From: Novosphingobium rosa NBRC 15208 | Lineage (GTDB): Bacteria; Pseudomonadota; Alphaproteobacteria; Sphingomonadales; Sphingomonadaceae | DNA length: 64,000 bases | Assembly (NCBI RefSeq): GCF_001598555.1 | Contig: NZ_BCZE01000003.1 | Span: 62,001-126,000 of the forward strand | Reading direction: 5' to 3' | Shown here: one piece after another, positions 17,373-26,378 of the stretch | How the letters are laid out: every line of letters begins with the position of its first letter | Numbering within the stretch: the first letter of the stretch is position 1 | Translations under genes and position numbers: made by a program | The notes under the pieces: model-generated | Seen by the model: only the letters and a program-made list of their open reading frames with translations | The model's database searches: none | Told to the model about the DNA's origin: nothing

Positions 17373-18863
17373 TTACGCCAGCTTGTCGCGCACGATGGCC
17401 AGCGCTTGCTGGTTGATCGCCTTGGCCTGCTCCACCGTATCGCTTTCGGAGTAGCACCGCAGTTCCGGCGCATTGCCCGAACGACGCAGATGGATGATCG
17501 CCCCCTGCGCGGTGGTCATACGGATGCCATCCGTCAGATCCAGATTGGTCACCGCCCCGGCAATACCGCCGAAATGCTCGTCCAACCGCGCGATCTGAGC
17601 GTCCCTGTCACCCTCCAGCAGCTTGGCGAAAATCGCCTCGCTCTTCTCGGTGGCGAAGTTCTGGATGCGGTCGGAATAGGTCACGCGCGGCGGCAGCTCC
17701 TCAATCAGATCGCGGATCTTGCCCGGACGCGAGGCCACGATCACCGTCAACACCGGCAACACCGCATCGCGCGTCGGCAAAGGCTCCAGAGAGCCCAGCT
17801 TGGTGCCCAGCAGAAAGCCGCCATTGGCTTCATAGCCCACCACCGGTTGCTCACCCTTGGCCAGATGCGCATTCATCGCGGCAATCACGAAAGGTGAGCC
17901 GATCCGCGTGCGGTCCGTTTCGGCAAAGGCGCCGCAACGTTCCAGCACCGTGTTGCTCGACACCGGCGTCACCACTGCATAGGCCCGCAGCGCTCGGGCG
18001 CAGAGCACGCCCAGCACATCGCCGCGCAACCACTCACCCTTGTGGTCGGCCAGCAGTGGGCGGTCCGAATCCCCATCCGTCGAGATGATCGCATCGAAAC
18101 CGAACTCTTCCGCCCAGCCCTTGGCCAGCTCGACATCCTCGGGGCGAATGGCCTCGGTATCGACCGGAATGAACTGCGTGGCACGGCCCAGCGCCACGGC
18201 CTTGCCGCCCAAAGCCTCGACCACCTCGACCAGCACATCGCGGCCCACCGCCGAGTGCTGATAGACGCCGATCGTCAAGCCGCGCAGCGCCTGAGGCCCG
18301 AAATGATCCACATAACGCTGAATATAGGCCTGCGCGACTTCGGTCACCTCAGGCAGCGGCGTCGCGGCCTTCAACATGCCGTGATCGTCAAAAATCGCCG
18401 GATCGGTGGCGATCACCTGACCGCGCATGCCAGCTTCATCGTCTTTCAGCACCTCCCCCTTGGGGCGGTAGAACTTGATGCCGTTGCGGTCGGCGGGGAT
18501 ATGGCTGCCTGTCACCATCAGCGAGGGGATGCCTTGCCCGAAAGCATAAAGCGCCAACGCGGGCGTCGGCACAAAGCCGCAGAACACCGGCTCGCCGCCG
18601 GCATCGCGCACGGCCTGAGCGCAAGCCGCCATGATACGCGGCGTGCTGGGCCGCAGATCGCCCGCCACCGCCACGCGCATGCCGGGCGAAAACTCGCCAA
18701 GGCTGGCCAGATGCTGGAGAAAACCGGTGGTATAGGCATGGCAGACCTGATCGGTCATCGCCACCACCTCGCCGCGCGCGCCACTGGTGCCGAATTGCAC
18801 CCCGGAACGCGCCATCACGGCATCGACCGTCAAAGGGGTGGTCTGGGCGTCCTGCTGGGTCAT
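17373..18863 (-). CDS. Phosphomannomutase/phosphoglucomutase family protein
   Basis: A 496-residue alpha-D-phosphohexomutase, which interconverts hexose 1- and 6-phosphates for sugar-nucleotide synthesis. Family motifs appear in order: N-terminal FGTSGARGEVVAM, the phosphoserine loop TGSHIPADRNGIKF (where most members have TASHNP), the metal loop STDGDSDRPLLAD and the sugar-specificity loop ANGGFLLG. The C-terminal phosphate-binding segment reads RRSGNAPELRCYSES. The SHIP variant is seen in a subgroup of alphaproteobacterial phosphomannomutases. The start ATG at 18863 (MTQQDAQ) has AGGA upstream; the frame is open to 18902. Its location beside the exopolysaccharide genes suggests precursor supply. 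Whether mannose or glucose is the main substrate is unknown. Confidence 0.88.
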   Translation of the reverse strand: MTQQDAQTTPLTVDAVMARSGVQFGTSGARGEVVAMTDQVCHAYTTGFLQHLASLGEFSPGMRVAVAGDLRPSTPRIMAACAQAVRDAGGEPVFCGFVPTPALALYAFGQGIPSLMVTGSHIPADRNGIKFYRPKGEVLKDDEAGMRGQVIATDPAIFDDHGMLKAATPLPEVTEVAQAYIQRYVDHFGPQALRGLTIGVYQHSAVGRDVLVEVVEALGGKAVALGRATQFIPVDTEAIRPEDVELAKGWAEEFGFDAIISTDGDSDRPLLADHKGEWLRGDVLGVLCARALRAYAVVTPVSSNTVLERCGAFAETDRTRIGSPFVIAAMNAHLAKGEQPVVGYEANGGFLLGTKLGSLEPLPTRDAVLPVLTVIVASRPGKIRDLIEELPPRVTYSDRIQNFATEKSEAIFAKLLEGDRDAQIARLDEHFGGIAGAVTNLDLTDGIRMTTAQGAIIHLRRSGNAPELRCYSESDTVEQAKAINQQALAIVRDKLA

Positions 18864-19049
18864 CGAAACAATTCCTGGCCTGTTGGGGAACCTGGCCCCC
18901 ATCTATCGCGTCCGCCGTGCGGGGACCACCCCCTGCTCGACGGGAATTTCGCAATACACTGCAATGCTTAACGCCGGTACGAAGGAAAGGCTCCAAAGTC
19001 GATCCGTCCCCGCTTCGGGCCGTGACGAAAACACGATAGCGCAGGCGAC

Positions 19050-20063
19050 ATGATTGCACCGGTGCATATCGACCGCCTGTGGAATGCAGGACTGATGGCC
19101 GTGCTGGCTCTGGCCTGCGCGCTGGTCGGCTACGCCAATTGGGGCATGGCGGAAAGTTTTGCCGGGCTGGCCCCGGGCCTGACCGAGGTCCTTCAGCCAG
19201 AACCAGCAACAACCACCGAACCACCTGTGGATTCCTTTCTGCCGCAACAGATTCAGAATCTTGGCCGCGATCAGGCGCATGCCTACAACCTCGCCTCACC
19301 GCTTGAGGCGATCAATCCCGCGCCGCCCGCTTTCCATGCCGAATGGCTTTCCCCGCCCGAACTGGACCGCGCGACCGACTGCATGGCCAGCGCCATCTAT
19401 TACGAAGCCGGCAGCGAGAGCCTGACCGGGCAGTTGGCGGTGGCTCAGGTGATTCTCAACCGCTTGCGCCATCCCCGCTATCCCAAGACGGTCTGCGCGG
19501 TGGTCCATCAAGGCAGCGAACGGGCGACGGGATGCCAGTTCACCTACACCTGTGACGGCGCCCAGTCCCGCCCGCCCGATGCCGCCCGGCTGCAACGGGC
19601 CAGACTGGTGGCGCAAGCCGCGCTGCATGGCGCCACATCCGCGCAAGCCGGGCAGGCCACGCATTACCATACGGTCTGGATCGTCCCGGTCTGGGCCAAG
19701 GATCTGCGCAAGGTGGCGATCATCGGCAATCATGTGTTCTATCGCCCGCCCGGGGCCTATCCCGGCTATCCGATGCCCAGCCTGCCGATTGCCCCGGTCA
19801 TCGCAATGGAGCGGACCGTTGGGGCAACACCATTCCCCCTCACCGCCACAATCGAGATTCATCCTGCCCTGGTGGCAGCGGAGAAACCGCAGCTGTCGCT
19901 CGCGAATGTGGAAACCATGGGTGTGCCGACCATCGCCGGTCCTGCCGCGGCACCATTGGCTGCGGCAACGGCATCCCAAAACCCACAGAGCAAAGAGAGA
20001 AAGGCATTCCGCTTTGGGCATCCCCATCGAGACAATGGATCAATTCCTTTGACCGGCCTGTAA
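19050..20063 (+). CDS. Cell wall hydrolase, SleB family
   Basis: 337 residues with an N-terminal membrane anchor or signal (LMAVLALACALVGYANWG), then a SleB-type hydrolase domain (about 108-235). That domain is recognised by DCMASAIYYEAGSESLTGQ, AQVILNRLRHPRYPKTVCAVV and CQFTYTCDG. The domain hydrolyses peptidoglycan; the conserved Glu in YYEAGSE is the likely catalytic residue. The C-terminal third is Pro/Ala-rich and unconserved. It is divergent from the phosphohexomutase with a 186-base gap, and lies 147 bases upstream of the first exopolysaccharide gene on the same strand. It could open the wall for envelope assembly, but that link is only positional. Confidence 0.88.
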   Translation: MIAPVHIDRLWNAGLMAVLALACALVGYANWGMAESFAGLAPGLTEVLQPEPATTTEPPVDSFLPQQIQNLGRDQAHAYNLASPLEAINPAPPAFHAEWLSPPELDRATDCMASAIYYEAGSESLTGQLAVAQVILNRLRHPRYPKTVCAVVHQGSERATGCQFTYTCDGAQSRPPDAARLQRARLVAQAALHGATSAQAGQATHYHTVWIVPVWAKDLRKVAIIGNHVFYRPPGAYPGYPMPSLPIAPVIAMERTVGATPFPLTATIEIHPALVAAEKPQLSLANVETMGVPTIAGPAAAPLAAATASQNPQSKERKAFRFGHPHRDNGSIPLTGL

Positions 20064-20210
20064 AATAAATATCAAAATCTACAAATCATCACTTAGATCA
20101 GTTTCAGATATTTCTCCGATGACTTGCAACGAATTTGGACAGATCATCGATTTGACGTACCGCTATTTTGAATAGGCTGCACCACAGCATAGGCTGCAAC
20201 AAGGTGCATC
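20064..20210. promoter_or_regulatory. AT-rich probable promoter region of the sugar transferase/polymerase pair
   Basis: A 147-base stretch that is clearly AT-richer than its surroundings, between the hydrolase stop and the sugar transferase start. It ends with two direct copies of ATAGGCTGCA (20172-20181 and 20189-20198), then AAGG ahead of the ATG. No convincing -35/-10 pair could be fixed. A promoter is inferred from position and composition. Confidence 0.4.
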
Positions 20211-20876
20211 ATGGCCAGTTTGCCGGCGACATCCCCCCTCGCTTCCCTTCGCCTTCGTTCTCCCTCCGAATGGGACTGGATACGCTGTCTCGATGTTGCC
20301 CTGGCGCTCGCGGCGCTGGCCTTCATTCTGCCGCTGCTGCTTCTGGTTGCCGTGGCGATCCGCAGCACCAGCAAGGGGCCGGTGCTGTTCATCCACAAAC
20401 GCATCGGCCGCAACGGAGAAGTCTTCGGATGCTGCAAATTCCGCACCATGCAGGTGGATGCCGACCGTCGCCTCGCCGAATTGCTGGAGCGTGATCCCCA
20501 GGCCCGTGACGAATGGCAGGGCAGCCAGAAATTGCGCAAGGATCCGCGCATCACGGCCATCGGCCACTTCCTGCGGCGCAGCAGCATCGATGAACTGCCG
20601 CAGCTCTACAATGTGCTGAACGGCACGATGAGCTGGGTCGGCCCGCGCCCCATCGTCCATAGCGAGATCACCCGCTACGGCCATCATTTCAGCCATTATT
20701 GTCAGGTAAGGCCCGGCATCACCGGCCTCTGGCAGGTCAGCGGGCGCAGCAACACCAGCTATCGCCGCCGCGTGGCGATGGATGTGGTCTATATCAGGCG
20801 GCGCACCATGATGCTGAACGGCATGATCATGGCGCGCACCCTGCCGGCGGTGCTGCTGCAACGCGGCTCCTGCTGA
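20211..20876 (+). CDS. Undecaprenyl-phosphate sugar phosphotransferase (short, initiating transferase)
   Basis: A 221-residue bacterial sugar transferase of the polyprenol-phosphate hexose-1-phosphate type, which starts repeat-unit assembly by moving a sugar phosphate to undecaprenyl phosphate at the inner membrane. One membrane segment (about 25-50, LDVALALAALAFILPLLLL) is followed by the catalytic core: GPVLFIHKRIGRNGEVF, KFRTM, DPRITAIGHFLRRSSIDELPQ and SWVGPRP. The closing segment is RPGITGLWQVSGR. It is the single-helix catalytic form, without the multi-helix N-terminal region of WcaJ/WbaP. The next gene starts directly after its stop. Confidence 0.93.
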   Translation: MASLPATSPLASLRLRSPSEWDWIRCLDVALALAALAFILPLLLLVAVAIRSTSKGPVLFIHKRIGRNGEVFGCCKFRTMQVDADRRLAELLERDPQARDEWQGSQKLRKDPRITAIGHFLRRSSIDELPQLYNVLNGTMSWVGPRPIVHSEITRYGHHFSHYCQVRPGITGLWQVSGRSNTSYRRRVAMDVVYIRRRTMMLNGMIMARTLPAVLLQRGSC

Positions 20877-22235
20877 ATGGGCTTTCCGAGGTCGATGAAG
20901 CGCATTTTTACGCAGGACAGGTTTCACCACCTCCTGTCGAACAGCAATCGTCGCGGAACTTATGGCCTGACTTCGGCGCGTGCCTCCCCCCGATTGTTGG
21001 CTCAAGCCGCCGCGCTGCTGACGATCAGCGCGGCCCTGCTGGGGGCGGCCAACAGCGGCCTCCTCACCACCCTTTTGTCACTGGGCCAATGCCTGTTGGC
21101 GGGCGTCATTTTCACGCTGCTTCCCGGACATCGGGATTGGTGGCGCTCGGTATGGCCTGCAGCGGCGCCCTGTCTCTTGCAACTGGGTTGGGCCAGCCTG
21201 CCCTCGCTTCATCTTCAGGAGATAGCACCGCCACTGTCGCCCGATCTCTATGCGCTGAACCTTGTTGGGCTCTATGCTCAGGTGATGCTTTTTCTCGCCA
21301 TGGCGCGGTTGGGGCAGGAGCGCGATACCAGTCGACACTTTGCCGAAGCCATGACCGTTCTTGCAGGCCCTGCCATTGCGCTCTCACTGGCGGCGGTGCG
21401 GCTCGAATGGATCGACCCGGCGGTGTTGGGGCTGGAGATCGGGCAGAAGCTGCGTTTTTCCGCAGCGATCGGCAATCCCAATGTGGCGGGTGTGATCTTC
21501 GCCATGATGAGCCTGATGGCCATGGGCGTGACGATCACCCGCTTTCGCGATTGGCAAACCCGCCCTTCGGATCGAAATTTGCTGTTACTGGCCTGCTGCG
21601 CAACGAGTTGCGCGCTCTGTCCGGTTCTGGCCGCAGCGACGCAATCGCGCAGCGCCATTCTGCTGCTGGTCCCTTGCATCACCCTGCTCTGCCTTGGCCG
21701 CGTCATGATCGCGGGCGTGCATCGCTTTTATCTGCTGGGCGGTCTTGCCGCACTGGTTGCGCTTGTGCTGTCCATCGGCTTTGTTTTCGACCGGCTGGAG
21801 GATCTGCCCCAGGATGGCGCCGCCCGTCTGGCGATCTGGGCCCGGTTCTGGACCCTGGCTCAGGCCGCGCCATGGTCAGGCTATGGGTTGGGTTCCTTTA
21901 TCGAGATCAACCAGCACACCCTGACAGCCCATGATGCACTGACTATGTGGGATTTCGGCGCAGCGCATGCCGCGCCGCTGCAAATTGTTCTGGAACTGGG
22001 ATGGCCGGGGCTTGCGCTGGCACTGGCATGGTTGGGCGCGATAGGCTGGCGACTGCTGCGGCATATCGGCATCCTCAAAAGCCCTGTCGCGCGGTCCATG
22101 ATGCTGGCCATCGCGCTGCCCTTATGCGCATCACTGGTCGATATCGCGATGAATGCGCCTGCCGTTGTGGGACTCGTGATGGGGCTGTCGGGTCTGCTTT
22201 ATGGCCGTGCCGCACAGGCCCCTTCAATCCGCTGA
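20877..22235 (+). CDS. O-antigen ligase/polymerase (Wzy-like) membrane protein
   Basis: 452 residues with about ten to twelve membrane helices and one larger periplasmic loop around residues 310-360 (IWARFWTLAQAAPWSGYGLGSF), matching the Wzy_C/O-antigen ligase family pattern. In a Wzx/Wzy pathway it would link repeat units in the periplasm. It follows the initiating transferase with no gap; an ATG at 20895 with GAGG upstream is an alternative start. Its 3' end overlaps the convergent unknown gene at 22224 by 12 bases. Polymerase versus ligase cannot be decided from sequence, but the setting with Wzc, Wza and Wzx favours polymerase. Confidence 0.8.
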   Translation: MGFPRSMKRIFTQDRFHHLLSNSNRRGTYGLTSARASPRLLAQAAALLTISAALLGAANSGLLTTLLSLGQCLLAGVIFTLLPGHRDWWRSVWPAAAPCLLQLGWASLPSLHLQEIAPPLSPDLYALNLVGLYAQVMLFLAMARLGQERDTSRHFAEAMTVLAGPAIALSLAAVRLEWIDPAVLGLEIGQKLRFSAAIGNPNVAGVIFAMMSLMAMGVTITRFRDWQTRPSDRNLLLLACCATSCALCPVLAAATQSRSAILLLVPCITLLCLGRVMIAGVHRFYLLGGLAALVALVLSIGFVFDRLEDLPQDGAARLAIWARFWTLAQAAPWSGYGLGSFIEINQHTLTAHDALTMWDFGAAHAAPLQIVLELGWPGLALALAWLGAIGWRLLRHIGILKSPVARSMMLAIALPLCASLVDIAMNAPAVVGLVMGLSGLLYGRAAQAPSIR

Positions 22236-22883
22236 CGGGATATTTCCTACGGTCATGCGGAATTGATAGGCCATGCCTGCAGCACTATCGCCCAACAGAC
22301 GCTCAATCGCGGCGCGCTGGCTGCTATCGAAGCGGGTCAGCCATTCAGCCTCGTCCAGCATGTTTTGCTGCGCCGCATCGGGCAGCCGATTCCACGCGAA
22401 AGCGCCATAAGCGATGCGCCAACGCGCCTCCCGCATCAGAAAAGGCGCAGCACGATAGCTGGCAACATAGGCCGCCACACCGCGCGACGAGGCAGATGGA
22501 TACGCCAGAAGATCGGCCTGAGCCGTCAGGATTTGCGTGGTCGCCCAGCCCGGACGGGAATGGCTCAGGGGCTCGATCTGCCGCCGAGCCCATGCCAGAT
22601 CAAGCTGCCGCTCCCCCCGTGTGGAGGCCTGCCCCGCCGAGATCAACGCCAACTCTGCCAGACCGGCCTTGGCCCTGTCTCCCAAAGCCTCGGGCAGGTC
22701 ATCGGCGTGATCGACCAGCACCGTCTGCCCTTTATCCTGAGAGGACCGCATGGCCATGACGATGGTTTGGGTGGTCCACTCACGCGCAGACAGAGAGGCA
22801 GCCCATGCCGTGCCAGCAAGACAGAGCATGGGCATCACAATGGATAGGCGGGCATCCCTCTTACCGATCATAATAGGCCACAT
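22224..22883 (-). CDS. Exported protein of unknown function, last gene of the export operon
   Basis: 219 residues, not recognised. An N-terminal signal peptide is likely (IVMPMLCLAGTAWAASLS). The rest is Ala- and Arg-rich, predicted helical, with aromatic-containing repeats such as AYVASYRAAPFLMREARWRIAYGAF that resemble tetratricopeptide-type helix pairs. Its 5' end overlaps the BY-kinase gene by 23 bases, so it is co-translated with the export machinery, and its 3' end overlaps the polymerase gene. A periplasmic accessory role in polysaccharide assembly is suggested by position only. Alternative starts are at 22871 and 22835. Confidence 0.75.
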   Translation of the reverse strand: MWPIMIGKRDARLSIVMPMLCLAGTAWAASLSAREWTTQTIVMAMRSSQDKGQTVLVDHADDLPEALGDRAKAGLAELALISAGQASTRGERQLDLAWARRQIEPLSHSRPGWATTQILTAQADLLAYPSASSRGVAAYVASYRAAPFLMREARWRIAYGAFAWNRLPDAAQQNMLDEAEWLTRFDSSQRAAIERLLGDSAAGMAYQFRMTVGNIPSAD

Positions 22884-25032
22884 AGCGGCGCGAGTAATAG
22901 AGCGCCCCCACCGCCTCAGCTCGAGGATTGACCATGGTCAGCACCGCGCCGATGATCGGCACATTGTCATGCTCCAGCCCGGCGAGTGCAGCATCGACCG
23001 CAGCAATCGGCGTGCCGCCCCATTTGATCATCAGCACCACGCCATCGCTCAGCTTGGCGATGCTGCGCGCATCGGTGACACCCAGCACCGGCGGCGTATC
23101 GATCAGGATGTGATCGTAATGCGGGCGCAATTGCTCCAGCATGCTGCGCATCCGGGCGGGATTGAACAGATCGGTGGGGCTGAAGGTTGATTTGGCCACC
23201 GGCAGGATCGAGCAACCCGCGACATGATCCTCGATGATCGCCTGAGCCAGATCGACCTCACCATTCAGCACCTCGATCAGCCCGCATTCGGGATGAAGGT
23301 TGGCCAGCCGCTTGATGCTGGGCCGCCGTACATCGCCGTCGATCAGCAGCACGCGCTCGCCAGCCATGGCCATCACGCGCGCCAAGGTGAGCGAGCTGGA
23401 GGTCTTGCCCTCTCCTGGCACGGTGGAACACAGCGCCACAACCCTGGCCGCTCCCCCATCGGCCCGGCGGATCGAGCTGCGGATGGTGCGATAGGCCTCC
23501 GCATAGGCCGACATCGGACGCAGGATCAGCGTATCGGCAGGCGAGCAGCGTTCGCTCCCCTCGCCCCGCAACTGCTTGCGCCCCAGACGTGGCACCGAAG
23601 CGAGAAAGCGCAGCCCCAGCAGCACCTCCACATCATCGGCATTGCGCACCGTGCCCTGCATCGTCTCGGTGACCATGGCGGCGATCACGCCCAGCACCAG
23701 CCCGGCCAGCACGCTGGTCGCGGCCATGGCGGGGCGGTTGGGAAAGGCAGGCAGGCTGGTGACGACCGCCTGCTCGATCAGCCGCGCCTGAGGCTGGCTG
23801 GATTGCTCGACCTGCGCTGTTTGCTGCACCGAGCTGGCAAGGTGGTTGTAAGCCCCGGTTGCAGCATCGGCGCTGCGCTGCAGGCTTTCCGCTTTCACGG
23901 CAGCGCTGTTGTTGGCGGCGATTTCGCCTTTCAAACTGCCCAATTGCCCACGCAGACTGGCCGCCTGAGCGGTGGCCGCCCGCGCCTCGCTGCGCAGGCC
24001 CTCAATGATGCGGCTCTGCTCTTCACGGATCTGGCGGTCGAGGGCGGCGATGCGTTCATTCCCCTCAATCAGAGCGGGAAACAGCGGACCATAGCGCGAG
24101 GCCAATTGCGAACGATCCGCCTCCGCCACCGTGCGCTGCCGCCGCAGATCAGCAATCACATTGGAGGACAGCACCGCCGACACCGCATCCGGACCCGCCG
24201 AAGCGACCTGCTTTTCCGCCGTCTCCAGATTGGAGCGCGCCGCCGCCGCCTGAGCCTCCGCCGTTGCCACCTGCGTGGAGAGCGGCGCGATCTGCTGATC
24301 GTTCACCGTCGCGCCATTGGCGCCCTGCACAATCCCCGTGGAGGCGCGGTAATGCGCCACATCGGCGGCGGCGACTTCGGCCTGACGGCTGAGCCTTTGC
24401 AGCGCGGCCTGACCTTCATCGGCCTGACGCGCCGCCGTGCTCATCATCACGTCGGCGGTGCTGTTGATGTAGCTTTCGGCAAAGCTGTTGGCGATGCGCG
24501 CGGCCTTCACCGGATCGCGCGATTGGAAGCCGATCGCCAGAATGTAGCTCTTTTCCTGCTGCTCCACCGCCAGCCGGTCCAGCAAAGTGCTGATCGCCGC
24601 CTCCACCGCGCGGGCGTCGGCCAGATCGCCCTTGTCCTTGCGCAGGCGGGCCGACACGAACTCTGGATCATGCTGCAAGCTGTTGGCCAGCACCACGCGC
24701 CGCGCAATATCGCGCGAGCGGATCGTGGCGATCTCGGTGCTGAGCAGCGACTGGTCGAGCGGGCCGTGCCCTCCCTCGCCATCGGGCGCCACCACCAGCG
24801 GGCGGTTGGGGGTAATGCGCAGCCGCGCGGTGGACTGATAGCGCGGCGTGATCGCGAAGCTGGCCCCCACCACCAGCAGCATGGTCAGCGCCAGCACGCC
24901 TGCCACCAGCTTCCAGCGCCAGCGCAGAACCTGCCCCAGCGCCCCGAAAGACACGGAGCGGCGCCCGATATGGCGCGACTGATCGAACCGGCTGACCGGC
25001 GTGAGCGGCGTGGCCAAAGTCACGGCATTCAT
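22861..25032 (-). CDS. Wzc/GumC-type polysaccharide co-polymerase with BY-kinase domain
   Basis: 723 residues. An N-terminal Wzz/GumC chain-length domain has two membrane helices (about 36-58 and 430-455) around a long periplasmic coiled-coil region. The cytoplasmic bacterial tyrosine kinase follows: Walker A STVPGEGKTSSS (about residue 535), Walker A' VLLIDGDVRRPS (about 560) and Walker B HILIDTPPVLG (about 645). The protein ends in a tyrosine cluster (LYYSRRYVAYYDR), the usual autophosphorylation tail. Phosphorylation of this tail controls polymer length and export through the Wza-type pore. AGGAGA precedes the ATG. It is the fourth gene of the leftward operon that begins with the Wza homologue. 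Confidence 0.94.
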   Translation of the reverse strand: MNAVTLATPLTPVSRFDQSRHIGRRSVSFGALGQVLRWRWKLVAGVLALTMLLVVGASFAITPRYQSTARLRITPNRPLVVAPDGEGGHGPLDQSLLSTEIATIRSRDIARRVVLANSLQHDPEFVSARLRKDKGDLADARAVEAAISTLLDRLAVEQQEKSYILAIGFQSRDPVKAARIANSFAESYINSTADVMMSTAARQADEGQAALQRLSRQAEVAAADVAHYRASTGIVQGANGATVNDQQIAPLSTQVATAEAQAAAARSNLETAEKQVASAGPDAVSAVLSSNVIADLRRQRTVAEADRSQLASRYGPLFPALIEGNERIAALDRQIREEQSRIIEGLRSEARAATAQAASLRGQLGSLKGEIAANNSAAVKAESLQRSADAATGAYNHLASSVQQTAQVEQSSQPQARLIEQAVVTSLPAFPNRPAMAATSVLAGLVLGVIAAMVTETMQGTVRNADDVEVLLGLRFLASVPRLGRKQLRGEGSERCSPADTLILRPMSAYAEAYRTIRSSIRRADGGAARVVALCSTVPGEGKTSSSLTLARVMAMAGERVLLIDGDVRRPSIKRLANLHPECGLIEVLNGEVDLAQAIIEDHVAGCSILPVAKSTFSPTDLFNPARMRSMLEQLRPHYDHILIDTPPVLGVTDARSIAKLSDGVVLMIKWGGTPIAAVDAALAGLEHDNVPIIGAVLTMVNPRAEAVGALYYSRRYVAYYDR

Positions 25033-25059
25033 GGACGGTCTCCTGTCATGTCTGGATGA

Positions 25060-26373
25060 TTATTTCTGGATTACCAGGCGCAGCATCACGCGCGTTTCCG
25101 AATAGGGTGAAATCAGCGCGGTGTTATGGGCCCGGCGCTGGTCATGTTCGACCGACAGGCCGAATCCCAGCACACGCGTCGCCATGTAGCGCACGCCCGC
25201 GCTGGTCTTGAGAATGTCGAGCGAGGCCGGCGTGCCCTTGAAGGCATCATGCTCATAGCCCGCCTGCGCATCGAGCAGAATGTTGCGCCGCAATTCGTGA
25301 TCCACCCGCAGCGCCACCGAGCTGTTGATATAGCCCCCCAGATCCAGCAGCGTGGCATCCTGAGCGATGCGCCGCGCCGTCAGCGTCACAGTGGTCAGGG
25401 CCGAGGCGAAGTAATCGACCCTCGCCTCGGCGGTCAGATCGGCGAAATTGCGGTAAAGCGGCGTATCATAGCGGTGCGCCATATAGCCAACGCCCACCGC
25501 CCCGCGCACCAGCGTCGCCAGATCGAAGGTTGCGCCCGCCAGAACGCGATAGGTTTTTGAATCGCGGTTGGGCACGCCGGGGGCCAGCCGATGCAGATAG
25601 GTCGCCCGATCGAAACTGCCCTGAAGGAACAGCGACGTATCGGGCGAGACGGCATATTCGCTGCGCAAAATGCCGCTATGGGCATGCGAATTGCGGTTGG
25701 CCTGATTGATCAGCGCGCCCGAAAAGCTGCGCACCGGATCGAAAGCCGTGCTGGAAAAGCTGTAGGATCCCTGCAGCTTCATCCGCCCCAGCGTGGCTGT
25801 CGGCGAAATCTGCCCCACCGCCGTAAGATATTGCGAACTTTCCGCAGCCGCCGTGGGATAGGCGGCAGAGGTCGGTGGCTCGGCATCCTTGCGCACCCGC
25901 GCGGAAGCGGCGATGGCCACATCGGCGGTGGCATCGAAGCGGCCTTCCAGAGCGCCATTCCAGCCATCGCGATTGCGCCGCCCCTGCGTGAAATAGCGGT
26001 ACAGGCTGGCGCCGCCGCTCGCCGTCAATTCATGCCGCGACCAGTGGGAAGACACCACGCCGGAAGGCGAAAACACCACATAGCCGTCGCCCTGATCGCT
26101 GGCGTTCTGGTAGGCGTTGGTGGTGTAACCCACGCCCAGCTCCGCCTTGGGCTGCAGCGTAAAGCCGCCCAACGGAATGCCCTGCGCGGTGTATTCCGGC
26201 CGGGGCCGGTCCAGCACGCCCATGTTGCGCCCCCGATCGAACTCCAGCGGCAGGCTGGGGGTGACCATATTGTCATCTGTGCCCTGCGCATGGAGCCCAT
26301 CGGCCGAAGTGGCCAGCAAGAGGCCCAGCATCTGGCGTTTCCAGTGTCTCAAGGCCACGTCCCCCCGCTGCAT
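25060..26373 (-). CDS. Outer membrane beta-barrel protein of the polysaccharide export operon
   Basis: 437 residues with a short N-terminal signal (LGLLLATSADGLHAQ), then alternating amphipathic strands across the whole length (for example LTASGGASLYRYFT, LDAQAGYEHDAF). It ends MLRLVIQK, a barrel-type C-terminus. It resembles the BBP2-type outer membrane beta-barrel proteins found in exopolysaccharide loci of alphaproteobacteria. A role in moving polymer or anchoring it at the surface is plausible; no enzymatic motif is seen. It sits five bases from the unknown gene upstream and 27 bases from the BY-kinase gene downstream. Confidence 0.82.
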   Translation of the reverse strand: MQRGDVALRHWKRQMLGLLLATSADGLHAQGTDDNMVTPSLPLEFDRGRNMGVLDRPRPEYTAQGIPLGGFTLQPKAELGVGYTTNAYQNASDQGDGYVVFSPSGVVSSHWSRHELTASGGASLYRYFTQGRRNRDGWNGALEGRFDATADVAIAASARVRKDAEPPTSAAYPTAAAESSQYLTAVGQISPTATLGRMKLQGSYSFSSTAFDPVRSFSGALINQANRNSHAHSGILRSEYAVSPDTSLFLQGSFDRATYLHRLAPGVPNRDSKTYRVLAGATFDLATLVRGAVGVGYMAHRYDTPLYRNFADLTAEARVDYFASALTTVTLTARRIAQDATLLDLGGYINSSVALRVDHELRRNILLDAQAGYEHDAFKGTPASLDILKTSAGVRYMATRVLGFGLSVEHDQRRAHNTALISPYSETRVMLRLVIQK

Positions 26374-26378
26374 GATCG

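Noticed and set aside
17233..17457. Small open frames inside repeat copies B and C
   Set aside because: Frames are not kept between copies; they reflect high GC content.
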